Shown: piece after piece, positions 56,715 through 64,000 of the stretch
Layout of the letters: each line of letters starts with the position of its first letter
How positions within the stretch are numbered: the stretch's first letter is position 1
Source: Streptomyces justiciae
Lineage (GTDB): Bacteria; Actinomycetota; Actinomycetes; Streptomycetales; Streptomycetaceae
NCBI RefSeq assembly: GCF_015163075.1
Contig: NZ_JADDXU010000001.1
Span: 434,001-498,000 of the forward strand
Direction: 5' to 3'
DNA length: 64,000 bases
Notes under the pieces: generated by a model
Database searches by the model: none
Told to the model about the DNA's origin: nothing
The model's input: only the letters and a program-made list of their open reading frames with translations
Made by a program: the position numbers and the translations under genes

Positions 56715-57242
56715 TCAGACTTCTCTGGTACGCGCGTAGTGCCGCGACGCCTTCGCCCGGTTCCCGCACGCCGCCATCGAGCACCAGCGGCGCGTGCCGT
56801 TCCGTGACGTGTCGAAGAAGTGCAGGATGCAGGCCTCGTGGGCGCAGCCCCGGATGCGGTCCGGTGCGGTGGCGAGGAGTTCGAGGTAGTTGCGGGCGGC
56901 GAGCCAGGCCGGCCCCCACGCGGGGTCGCGGAACTCCGGTACCTCGCCCGGTCCTTCGGCGGTGAGGGTGGCCCGGATGCGGCCATGATCGAGCACGGCG
57001 TCCAGCGGGGCCGTCTCGCCCCCGTCGACGGCCTTCCGCAGCGCGTCCCGCGCCTGGAGGGTGTGCCGCAGCGTCGGCGCGTCGGCCGCGAACCGTCCGT
57101 CGAGGGCGTTGGCCGTCAGCCACACGGCGAGCCCGTCGTCGTCCCGGAGCAGGTCCTGGACGGCGCCTTCCCGCATCCACCGCGTGTTGAGCAGGTCGAG
57201 GGCGAGGGGCTCGCCGGTGAGGGGGCGCGGGTCGGCTGGCAT
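56715..57242 (-). CDS. CGNR zinc-finger regulator (ABATE domain)
   Basis: 175 residues. The N-terminal about 110 residues are the ABATE-type ligand-like domain (LTGEPLALDLLNTRWM, ARDALRKAVDGG), the rest a CGNR zinc finger: RGCAHEACILHFFD and RRWCSMAACGNRAKA. These are putative transcription regulators linked to stress. Start ATG 57242 has GGAGCC ahead. Divergent from the VOC gene, which it probably controls. Confidence 0.9.
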   Translation of the reverse strand: MPADPRPLTGEPLALDLLNTRWMREGAVQDLLRDDDGLAVWLTANALDGRFAADAPTLRHTLQARDALRKAVDGGETAPLDAVLDHGRIRATLTAEGPGEVPEFRDPAWGPAWLAARNYLELLATAPDRIRGCAHEACILHFFDTSRNGTRRWCSMAACGNRAKASRHYARTREV

Positions 57243-57300
57243 GGGGGGCTCCTTCGGTGCTAACCGCTCAAGGGTACGTGAGGGGTTGCGGCGACCGCAT

Positions 57301-57330
57301 CTAACCTTTAACTTGAATGAGAGAGGTTAG
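57301..57330. promoter_or_regulatory. Inverted repeat between CGNR and VOC genes
   Basis: CTAACC (57301-57306) and GGTTAG (57325-57330), spaced by 18 bp, in a 121-nt divergent intergenic region. A related CTAACC is at 57260. Candidate operator for the CGNR protein; too short to be sure. Confidence 0.4.
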
Positions 57331-57363
57331 CCATGAGGGCGGCCGTCTTCCCTGGGGAGAGTC

Positions 57364-57807
57364 ATGACCTTGCGCACCGGCCACATCGGCCTGAACGTCA
57401 CCGACCTCGACCGCTCGCTCGCCTTCTACCGGGACGTCCTGGGCTTCCGGCTGATCGGCGAGGGCAAGGAGGAGGGCCGCCGGTACGCGTTCCTGGGCGA
57501 CGGCTCGGCCCTCGTCCTCACGCTCTGGCAGCAGGCGGAGCAGGGCTTCGAGGGCGACCGCGCCGGCCTGCACCACCTCGCCTTCGAGGCGGACTCGATC
57601 GAGAAGGTGCGGGAGTACGAGGCGGCACTGCGCACGTACGGGGTGGACTTCGCCTACGAGGGGGTCGTCGCCCACCGGGAGGGCGCGGCGTCCGGCGGCA
57701 TCTTCTTCCACGACCCCGACGGGACCCGGCTGGAGATCTCGGTGCCGAGCGGGGCGGAGGGCGCGCCGGCGCCGGTGGAGTCCGCTCCGACCTGCGGGTT
57801 CTTCTAG
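57364..57807 (+). CDS. VOC-family protein (glyoxalase/dioxygenase fold)
   Basis: 147 residues, one VOC unit pair: HIGLNVTDLDRSLAFYRDVL with a metal-site His, LHHLAFEADSIEKVREYEAAL with a second His, and FFHDPDGTRLEISV with the usual Glu. It may be a glyoxalase, a dioxygenase or a resistance protein; substrate not determinable. ATG 57364 follows GGGGAGAG. 2 nt separate it from the flavoprotein gene. Confidence 0.9.
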   Translation: MTLRTGHIGLNVTDLDRSLAFYRDVLGFRLIGEGKEEGRRYAFLGDGSALVLTLWQQAEQGFEGDRAGLHHLAFEADSIEKVREYEAALRTYGVDFAYEGVVAHREGAASGGIFFHDPDGTRLEISVPSGAEGAPAPVESAPTCGFF

Positions 57808-57809
57808 AC

Positions 57810-58694
57810 ATGGGGCTGTATCACGCGGGTTCGCGCGCCGTGCAGGACCGGGTGGGGGTGCGGGAGCGGGCGGACCACGTGGGCGCCTCGATCGGCGAGG
57901 GCATCAAGCCGGTCGCCGCCGCGTTCCTCGGCTTGCAGCCCCTGCTGGTCGTGGGCGCCGCGGACCCGTCGACGGGTGAGGTCTGGGCGTCCGCGCTGCA
58001 CGGGCCGCCGGGTTTCGTACGGGCGACCGGCCCCCGCCAGATGTCGGTGACGGCAGGAGCGGCGGCCCCGGACCCGCTCGCCCCGGCCCTCACCGTCGAG
58101 GGCACCCAGGTGGGCACGATCGCCCTCGACCCCCGCACCCGCCGCCGGATGCGCCTCAACGGCCGACTCCGGCCCACAGACCGGGGGTTCGTGGTGACGG
58201 CGGAACAGGTCTTCTCCAACTGCCCGAAGTACCTCCAGAAGAGGGAGTCGTACGAGGTGATGGCCGACCGGACCGGGGAGGAACCCCGCCACGGGACCGA
58301 ACTGACGGCCTCCCAGGGGGAGTTCATCACAGCGTCCGACACCTTCTTCCTGGCGACCGTCCATCCGGGCGGCGCCGACGCCAGCCACCGGGGCGGCAAC
58401 CCCGGCTTCGTGCAGGTCGCCTCACCGCGCGAGCTCAGCTGGCGGGACTACCCGGGCAACTCGATGTTCCTCTCCCTGGGCAACCTCGACGCCGACCCCA
58501 GGGCGGGCCTGCTGTTCCTGGACTGGACGACCGGCACGACCCTCCAGCTCACGGGCGAGGCACGGACGGAGTTCGCGGGCACCGAACGCCGGGTCCGCTT
58601 CACCGTCACGAAGACCGTCGAACGGCCCTCGGCGCTCCCACTGCGCTGGACGCCCCCGGAATACTCCCCGGCCAATCCCGACGACGCGGGCTAA
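57810..58694 (+). CDS. Pyridoxamine 5'-phosphate oxidase-like flavoprotein
   Basis: 294 residues. The split-barrel FMN-binding unit runs about 35-290 (LLVVGAADPSTGEVWASALH, DTFFLATVHPGGADASHRGG, PGFVQVASPRELSWRDYPGN, GLLFLDWTTGTTLQLTG). This longer PNPOx-like group is unlikely to make pyridoxal phosphate. ATG 57810 is 2 nt after the VOC stop, so the two are coupled. Reaction unknown, perhaps a redox step on the same compound handled by the VOC protein. Confidence 0.85.
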   Translation: MGLYHAGSRAVQDRVGVRERADHVGASIGEGIKPVAAAFLGLQPLLVVGAADPSTGEVWASALHGPPGFVRATGPRQMSVTAGAAAPDPLAPALTVEGTQVGTIALDPRTRRRMRLNGRLRPTDRGFVVTAEQVFSNCPKYLQKRESYEVMADRTGEEPRHGTELTASQGEFITASDTFFLATVHPGGADASHRGGNPGFVQVASPRELSWRDYPGNSMFLSLGNLDADPRAGLLFLDWTTGTTLQLTGEARTEFAGTERRVRFTVTKTVERPSALPLRWTPPEYSPANPDDAG

Positions 58695-58697
58695 CTT
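58692..58697 (+). promoter_or_regulatory. -10 box of a probable leaderless NUDIX gene
   Basis: TAACTT, starting in the stop codon of the flavoprotein gene, 6 nt before the ATG at 58704. No Shine-Dalgarno in the gap. Confidence 0.45.
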
Positions 58698-58703
58698 CCC
58701 TGT

Positions 58704-59162
58704 ATGCGCAAGAAGTTGAGGGTGGCGGCCTACGCCGTGTGCGTCCGTGACGAACAGATCCTCCTCGCCCGCTGGATCGGCGACGACGGCAGGCCGGAGT
58801 GGACCCTGCCGGGTGGCGGCATGGAACACGGCGAGGACCCCTACGACACGGTGCTGCGGGAGGTGATGGAGGAGACCGGGTACACCGTCGAGATCACCGG
58901 CCTGCTCGGGGTGGACTCCGTCCGCTTCACGCCTGAGCGGCGTCGGGGCCGGAGCATCGACCGCCAGGGCCTGCGCCTCGTCTACGAGGGCCGCGTCACC
59001 GGCGGCGAACTCCGCCCCGAGGTCGGTGGCTCCACGGACATGGCGGCCTGGCATCCCCTCGCGGAGGTGCCCGCTCTGAACCGGGTCGGGCTGGTGGACG
59101 TGGGCCTCGCGCTGTGGCGGGAGCGGCCGGTGACGGGACGGGTGACGGGCGTACGGGAGTGA
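58704..59162 (+). CDS. NUDIX hydrolase
   Basis: 152 residues. The NUDIX box reads GGGMEHGEDPYDTV then REVMEETGY, matching GX5EX7REUXEEXGU. It should cleave a nucleoside diphosphate linked to X; the substrate is unknown. The N-terminal strand LRVAAYAVCVRDEQILLARW is typical. Start ATG 58704, probably leaderless (see -10 at 58692). Confidence 0.92.
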   Translation: MRKKLRVAAYAVCVRDEQILLARWIGDDGRPEWTLPGGGMEHGEDPYDTVLREVMEETGYTVEITGLLGVDSVRFTPERRRGRSIDRQGLRLVYEGRVTGGELRPEVGGSTDMAAWHPLAEVPALNRVGLVDVGLALWRERPVTGRVTGVRE

Positions 59163-59345
59163 CAGCCCGCCGCCGCCGATTCGCCGGGCGGCCTCGTCGT
59201 GGCGATCGTCCTGCCGTCGGACCCCTCCACTACCCCGCCAGATGAACAGTCCGTGACCACCACCCGCCCACCGGACGAGCCCTCGTGGACACCCAGGGTC
59301 CCCCAAGATCCACGTACGGTGATCGGCGTCGGTCGTTGCCGTCTC

Positions 59346-59367
59346 GTTCACGCACAGGTCATCCCCG
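59346..59367 (+). promoter_or_regulatory. PHO-box-like direct repeat
   Basis: GTTCACGCACA (59346-59356) and GGTCATCCCCG (59357-59367), two adjacent 11-nt units fitting the Streptomyces PhoP unit G(G/T)TCAYYYR(G/C)G at 9 and 10 of 11 positions. It is 90 bp upstream of the exported metallophosphoesterase gene, so phosphate control is likely. Nothing else is seen in the 294-nt gap 59163-59456. Confidence 0.6.
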
Positions 59368-59456
59368 GTGCCAACGATCCAGAGCGAGCGGGGAATTCGC
59401 GGCAGCGAGCGACCCGCGACCACTGCCGACGCGTTCGCACTCGGGGAGACCGCGCC

Positions 59457-61232
59457 ATGTCGCGCATACGCTCTGTCGCCACCTCCGCCCTGGCGGTCAA
59501 CCGCCGTACCGTCCTCGCCGCCACCGGCGCCGCAGCCGTCTCCGCCGGCGTCGGCTACGCCCTGCGGCCCACCGACAGCCAGGCCGCCACCACCACGCCC
59601 GCCGCCGACACCGCGGCCGAGGCGCCGGTCGCCCAGTCCCGGCAGGCCCCGGCCGCCGCCCCCCTCGCGCCCTACACCCGCGGCACCACGGTCGCCACCG
59701 TCGCCGCCCCGCGCACCTCGTCCGGCTTCCGCCGCCTCGGCGACGGCCCCGGCTGGCAGCGCGTCGTCCGCGGCGACCTCGCCGCCGCGAAGTCCGGCCG
59801 CGCCGGCCGCCGTACCGCGCTCGCCGCGTTCGTGCAGCTCACCGACATGCACATCATCGACGCCCAGCACCCGATGCGCCTGGAGTACCTGCGCTCGACC
59901 GACGTGCACGCCTGGCGCCCCCAGGAGGCGCTCACCGTGCACGGCGCGATCGCCCTCGTCGAGCGGATCAACGCCCTGCGCGGCGGCCCCGTCACCGGAG
60001 CCCCGCTGCACTTCGCGATGACCACCGGCGACAACACGGACAACAACGCCAGGACGGAACTGGAGTGGTTCCTGACGGTGATGAGCGGCGGCCGGATCAG
60101 CCCCAACTCCGGTGACCCGCGGCACTACGAGGGCGTCATGAACAGCGGCATCAAGCAGTACTGGCAGCCCGACACCACCGTCCGCGACGCCGACAAGCAG
60201 CGCGGCTTCCCGCACCTCGACGGCTTCCTCGCCGCCGCGATCCGCGAGCTCAACAGCCCCGGCCTGAACCTCCCCTGGTACTCCACGGTCGGCAACCACG
60301 ACGCCATGCCGCTCGGCTGCTACGGCTCCCACGCCGACCCCTGGCTCACCGAGTACGCGATGGGCGGAAGGAAGCTCATGAGCCTGCCGGCCGCCGAGGC
60401 GAAGAAGCTCCAGGACGCCATCAAGACCGCCAAGGACCCCAAGGGCGCCGGCTTCCGCGAGCTGCTCAAGGCGCACGCCCGCGACATGCGCTCGGTGACG
60501 CCGGACGAGGCGCGGGCGCCGTACACGCCGACCGAGTACCTCAAGGCCCACCTCGACCCGGCCCACCGCGGCCTCGGCCCCGTGGGCCACGGCTACTCCA
60601 CCGCCAACCTCGACACGGGCACCCAGTACTACTCCTTCCGCATCGCCGACGACGTCATCGGCATCAGCCTCGACACCACCGACGCCGGCGGCCACTACGA
60701 AGGGTCCGTGGGGACCGCCCAGCTGAAGTGGCTGGAGAAGACCCTCAAGGACAACAAGGACTCGTACGCGATCGTCTTCAGTCACCACACCAGCAAGTCG
60801 ATGGACAACACCCGCCCCGACCCGGCCCGCCCCGGCGAGCGGCGCCACAGCGGTGCCGAGGTCGTCGCCCTGCTGTCCCGTCAGCGCAACGTCCTGGCCT
60901 GGGTCAACGGCCACATCCACCGCAACGACATCACCGCGCACAGCGGCACCGGCGGCGGCCACGGCTTCTGGGAGATCTCCACCGCCTCCCACGTCGACTA
61001 CCCCCAACTCGCCCGCGTCATCGAGCTGGTGGACAACAAGGACGGCACGCTCTCCCTGTTCACCACCTGCGTCGAGTCCTCCGCCCCGCACCGCACCGAC
61101 TTCGCCGACCTGTCCCAGACGGGCCTGGCGGCGCTGTACCGGGAGCTGTCCTTCAACGCCCCGGGCGCCAGCACCTCGCTGGGCGGCTCGGCGCGGGACC
61201 GCAACACGGAGCTGGTGCTGAAGAAGGGCTGA
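59457..61232 (+). CDS. Exported metallophosphoesterase (TIGR03767-like)
   Basis: 591 residues. The Tat-type signal (NRRTVLAATGAAAVSAGVGYA) lies at about 15-38. The calcineurin-like fold has metal ligands in LTDMHIID, TTGDNTDN, VGNHDAMP, FSHHTSK and VNGHIHRND. The start is ATG 59457 (GRDRAMSRIR context, GGGGAGA ahead). The family is thought to act on phosphoesters outside the cell. The PHO-like site upstream agrees with scavenging phosphate. TIGR family name is from memory. Confidence 0.85.
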   Translation: MSRIRSVATSALAVNRRTVLAATGAAAVSAGVGYALRPTDSQAATTTPAADTAAEAPVAQSRQAPAAAPLAPYTRGTTVATVAAPRTSSGFRRLGDGPGWQRVVRGDLAAAKSGRAGRRTALAAFVQLTDMHIIDAQHPMRLEYLRSTDVHAWRPQEALTVHGAIALVERINALRGGPVTGAPLHFAMTTGDNTDNNARTELEWFLTVMSGGRISPNSGDPRHYEGVMNSGIKQYWQPDTTVRDADKQRGFPHLDGFLAAAIRELNSPGLNLPWYSTVGNHDAMPLGCYGSHADPWLTEYAMGGRKLMSLPAAEAKKLQDAIKTAKDPKGAGFRELLKAHARDMRSVTPDEARAPYTPTEYLKAHLDPAHRGLGPVGHGYSTANLDTGTQYYSFRIADDVIGISLDTTDAGGHYEGSVGTAQLKWLEKTLKDNKDSYAIVFSHHTSKSMDNTRPDPARPGERRHSGAEVVALLSRQRNVLAWVNGHIHRNDITAHSGTGGGHGFWEISTASHVDYPQLARVIELVDNKDGTLSLFTTCVESSAPHRTDFADLSQTGLAALYRELSFNAPGASTSLGGSARDRNTELVLKKG

Positions 61233-61324
61233 AACCGGCTCAACCGCAGCACCCTTCTCAACCCCGGACGATTCCAGCCGTGTCTCCCTCCCCGACCAGC
61301 AGCGAAGGCCGGAAGGGGAAGAAC

Positions 61325-62449
61325 ATGAGGACCGTACGGACGACTCTCGTGGCGGTGACGGCGGTGGTGCTGTCGGCGGCACTGGCGGCACCCGCGTTCG
61401 CCGCCCCGAGAGGCCACGGCGACCACGAGGCCACCCGCGAGGCGATCGAGGCCGCCGTGAAGGACGGCGTGCCCGGCGTGACGGTCACCGCGGACGACTG
61501 GTCGGCGACCGCCGGGGTGGGCAACCTGCGCACCGGCGCCCCCCGTTCGGCCGACGACCGCTACCGCATCGGCAGCATCACCAAGACCTTCGTGGCGACC
61601 GTACTGCTCCAACTGGAGGCCGAGGGACGGCTGTCGCTGGACGACACGGTGGAGAAGTGGCTGCCGGGCGTGGTGCGGGGGAACGGCCACGACGGCAGCA
61701 AGGTGGCCCTCCGTCAACTCCTCAACCACACCAGCGGGATCTACAACTACACCGAGGACAAGGACTTCGGCCGGACCTACTTCCTGGCCGACGGCTTCTT
61801 CGAGCACCGCTACGACACCCGGTCGCCGCGGGACCTGGTGGCGGTCGCCATGGGCCACGCGCCGGAGTTCGCCCCCGGCACGTCGTGGAAGTACTCCAAC
61901 ACCAACTACATCGTCGCGGGGATGGTGATCGAGAAGGTGACGGGGTCGCCGTACGGCGACGAGATCCGGCGGCGGGTGATCAAGCCGCTCGGCCTGCACG
62001 CCACCTCCGTCCCCGGCACCCGCGTCACCGTCCCGCGGCCCAGCAGCCGCGCCTACTCCAAGCTCGCGGAGACGACGACGGGACCGACGTACGACGTCAC
62101 GAAGCTCAACCCGTCCCTCGCGGGCGCGGCCGGCGGGATGATCTCCGACTCCAAGGACCTGAACCGCTTCTACACGGCCCTGTTGAAGGGACGGCTGCTC
62201 CCGCCGGAGCAGCTGAAGGAGATGAAGACCACGGTGGCCACCGGTGGGCCCGCCGGGTACGGACTGGGGCTGTCGGGCGTCGGGCTCAGCTGCGGCGTGC
62301 GCGTCTGGGGCCACGACGGCGGCATCCACGGCTCCCAGTCGGTGGCGCTGACCACCGGCGACGGCCGGCATTCCCTCGCCTTCAACTTCAACGGCGACTG
62401 GTCCGGGGACGCGGTCGCGGTCGTCGAGGCGGAGTTCTGCGGCGAGTAG
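61325..62449 (+). CDS. Secreted serine hydrolase, beta-lactamase/DD-peptidase fold
   Basis: 374 residues. Signal peptide MRTVRTTLVAVTAVVLSAAL cut after AFA. Catalytic motifs: SxxK in GSITKTFV, YxN in KYSNTNYI, HxG in GHDGGIHG; these define the class C/R61 type. It probably acts on D-Ala peptide stems or esters outside the cell. ATG 61325 has GGAAGGGGAAG ahead, 92 nt after the previous gene. Confidence 0.9.
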   Translation: MRTVRTTLVAVTAVVLSAALAAPAFAAPRGHGDHEATREAIEAAVKDGVPGVTVTADDWSATAGVGNLRTGAPRSADDRYRIGSITKTFVATVLLQLEAEGRLSLDDTVEKWLPGVVRGNGHDGSKVALRQLLNHTSGIYNYTEDKDFGRTYFLADGFFEHRYDTRSPRDLVAVAMGHAPEFAPGTSWKYSNTNYIVAGMVIEKVTGSPYGDEIRRRVIKPLGLHATSVPGTRVTVPRPSSRAYSKLAETTTGPTYDVTKLNPSLAGAAGGMISDSKDLNRFYTALLKGRLLPPEQLKEMKTTVATGGPAGYGLGLSGVGLSCGVRVWGHDGGIHGSQSVALTTGDGRHSLAFNFNGDWSGDAVAVVEAEFCGE

Positions 62450-62535
62450 CCACGCCGACCCGGACACGAAGCGCCACGTTCATCCGGACGTAACGTCCGT
62501 ACCGCCTCATATCGGCTAACCCGCACTTCACGGGG

Positions 62536-63750
62536 ATGGCTCGATATGAGTGCAAGGCGGGTGGTCGTGTGCGTACGGGACACGGGCTGCGGGTGCTGTC
62601 GGTCTACGAGGGTTTCTTCTCCGGCGGCGCCCGGATCGTGCACACCGATGTGGTGCTGGGCCTGGTGGAGGGCGGCCAGCGCCACCAGGTGCTCAGCGTG
62701 CACGCGGAGATGTACCGGGAGGCCACCCGCCAGCGGATGGCGGACGACGCCTGCCATCGCGCGCTGACCTCGGCGGGCGTGGTGGTCTCCGCCCTCGACC
62801 GGAGGCAGGGTGATCCGGCCGCGTTCACCGGGCCGGACCTGGCCGAAACGGCGAGGGCGATGGCGGCGGCGGACGTCATCCTGTCCCTGAAGGAACAGCC
62901 GCTGGCCCTGCTGAACCAGTCGGGCCTGCCCCGCCGCCCGGTCGTGGTCTGTCTGCACCGCTCGGACCCGGAGAACCAGGGCGAGGCGCTGGACGCGCTG
63001 AAGGCGGCCATCGCCGACGGCACGGTCGCGGCCGCCGTGTGCTGCGCGGAGTCGACGCGGGCGGCGTACCGGGCGGCGGGCATCCCCGCCGAGCTCCTGC
63101 ACGTCATCCCCAACGGCGTCGACCTCCTCCGCTTCCGCCCGGACCCGGCCCGGCGGTCGGCGTTCCGCGCGGCCACGGGCATCCCCGCGTCCGCCCCCGT
63201 GGTCGTCCTCGCCGCCCGCTACGACGCGATGAAGAACGTCCCGCTGTTCCTGCGGGCGGCGGCGGAGTGGCTGCGGCGGGAGCCGGAGGGTCACGTCCTG
63301 ATGTGCGGGACGGGCATGACCCCGGCCAACCCGGACCTGGTGGCGCGGCTGGGCGCGGTGGACCGCACCCGGCTGCATCTGCTGGGCGTGCGCCGGGACA
63401 TGGAGACGGTGTACGCGGCGGCGGACGTGGTCGCCCTGACCTCCGCCTGGGGCGAGGCGGCCCCGCTCTGCCTGATCGAGGGCATGATGTGCGGCGCGGT
63501 ACCGGTGACGACGGACGTCGGCGACAGCGCGGCGATCGTGGCGGGCCACGGCTTCGTGACCCCACCGGACCCGACGGCGATCGCCACGGCCTGGACGCGG
63601 GCGGTGACCGCGCGCCCGGACCTGGCGGGCGCCCTCTCGGCGAGCCGCGAACGCTTCAGCCGTACGAGGATGATCGCGTCGTACGCGGCCCTGCTGGACG
63701 GCATCCACACGGCCACGACACCCCGCCCCAGCCTGCCGGAACCGCTGTGA
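62536..63750 (+). CDS. GT4-family glycosyltransferase
   Basis: 404 residues from ATG 62536, or 393 from GTG 62569, the latter giving a start right before GLRVLSVYEGFFSGGARI. GT4 features: N-domain GGARIVHTDVVLGLVEGG, VIPNGVDLLRFRP linking the domains, and the donor site EAAPLCLIEGMMCGAVPV with two Glu. It transfers a sugar from a nucleotide donor to an unknown acceptor in cytoplasm or at the membrane face. No other sugar or polymer genes are next to it. Confidence 0.88.
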   Translation: MARYECKAGGRVRTGHGLRVLSVYEGFFSGGARIVHTDVVLGLVEGGQRHQVLSVHAEMYREATRQRMADDACHRALTSAGVVVSALDRRQGDPAAFTGPDLAETARAMAAADVILSLKEQPLALLNQSGLPRRPVVVCLHRSDPENQGEALDALKAAIADGTVAAAVCCAESTRAAYRAAGIPAELLHVIPNGVDLLRFRPDPARRSAFRAATGIPASAPVVVLAARYDAMKNVPLFLRAAAEWLRREPEGHVLMCGTGMTPANPDLVARLGAVDRTRLHLLGVRRDMETVYAAADVVALTSAWGEAAPLCLIEGMMCGAVPVTTDVGDSAAIVAGHGFVTPPDPTAIATAWTRAVTARPDLAGALSASRERFSRTRMIASYAALLDGIHTATTPRPSLPEPL

Positions 63751-63800
63751 GGGGCCTCTGACACACTGCTCGGCGTGATGTCGGCGGGTGGGGAGGCGTG

Positions 63801-64000
63801 ATGTCGCGGCAGGCGGAACGGATCGGCCGGCGTTCGCAGGGTCTTCTGGAACCCGGTGAGCGGATCGGGCGGGTGGTGCTGGCGCAGGGCGGGATCAGCC
63901 CCTGGTGGCAGGCCGTGTTCTTCGTGGCGGCGGTGGTGGCGATACGGCTCGCCGTCGGCTCGGCCGAGCTGGCGGAACTGTCCGGCGTGCCCTGGGGGAT
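63801..64000 (+). CDS. Hypothetical membrane protein (3' partial)
   Basis: The gene starts at ATG 63801, after GGGGAGG, and runs off the right edge, giving 66 residues: a basic cytoplasmic start (MSRQAERIGRRSQG), then one membrane helix (about 38-54, AVFFVAAVVAIRLAVGS). No family can be assigned. Confidence 0.6.
   Translation, partial: MSRQAERIGRRSQGLLEPGERIGRVVLAQGGISPWWQAVFFVAAVVAIRLAVGSAELAELSGVPWG

Overview
The window is about 73% GC by eye, has GTG and TTG starts beside ATG, dense operons with ATGA/GTGA overlaps, many surplus-strand shadow frames and proteins such as a group II truncated haemoglobin, a PknG-type kinase, a csn chitosan-oligosaccharide operon and an M1 aminopeptidase N. 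Together these point to a Streptomyces chromosome, in the core rather than the arms: gene content and order around csn, malQ, pepN and asd match what I remember of S. coelicolor. I see no tRNA, rRNA, transposase, phage gene or CRISPR array.

Layout. 1-2.4 kb: end of an ABC-F translation factor (ettA), a hot-dog thioesterase and an unknown protein. 2.5-9.6 kb (minus): a MacB/FtsX-type ABC exporter with two very large permeases and an ATPase carrying an AbrB-like tail. 9.8-11.3 kb: divergent glbO and a PCMT-like methyltransferase. 11.3-22.2 kb (minus): a seven-gene signalling operon, GlnX-like sensor, glutamate/aspartate-type binding protein, coiled-coil protein, PknG kinase, PP2C phosphatase, VWA protein and FHA protein. 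22.5-29.2 kb (minus): csnR-E-F-G-H-K for glucosamine-oligosaccharide uptake and use, with a CsnR-type box and a DasR-like core in front. 29.4-33.7 kb: secreted protein, lipoprotein/membrane pair, MscS channel, HNH nuclease. 33.8-36.4 kb (minus): PadR-controlled ABC transporter. 36.6-39.2 kb: small repeat protein, a malQ whose 3' end is replaced by a dispersed repeat, and a small membrane protein.

39.3-45.1 kb: three regulator/target units, TetR with an FAD monooxygenase, MarR with an EamA exporter, and a second EamA exporter followed by LysR. 45.4-49.6 kb: pepN, a DUF1203-like protein and asd. 49.7-53.1 kb: a TerD protein with a long repeat array, divergent from an ECF sigma factor and a membrane partner. 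53.2-56.5 kb: a secreted subtilisin-like protease. 56.7-59.2 kb: CGNR regulator, VOC protein, PNPOx-like flavoprotein, NUDIX hydrolase. 59.4-62.4 kb: exported metallophosphoesterase with a PHO-box-like site and a secreted serine hydrolase. 62.5-64 kb: a GT4 glycosyltransferase and the start of a membrane protein.

The most interesting item is the 11-kb signalling operon. In mycobacteria and corynebacteria GlnX, GlnH and PknG sense extracellular acidic amino acids and phosphorylate the FHA protein GarA/OdhI. Here the same three genes are joined by a phosphatase, a VWA protein, a large FHA protein of a different kind, and an uncharacterised coiled-coil protein, which looks like a self-contained write/erase/read module. 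Second are the dispersed intergenic repeats, one of which seems to have cut off the C-terminus of MalQ, and third a set of promoter-overlapping palindromes at the TetR, MarR and PadR loci.
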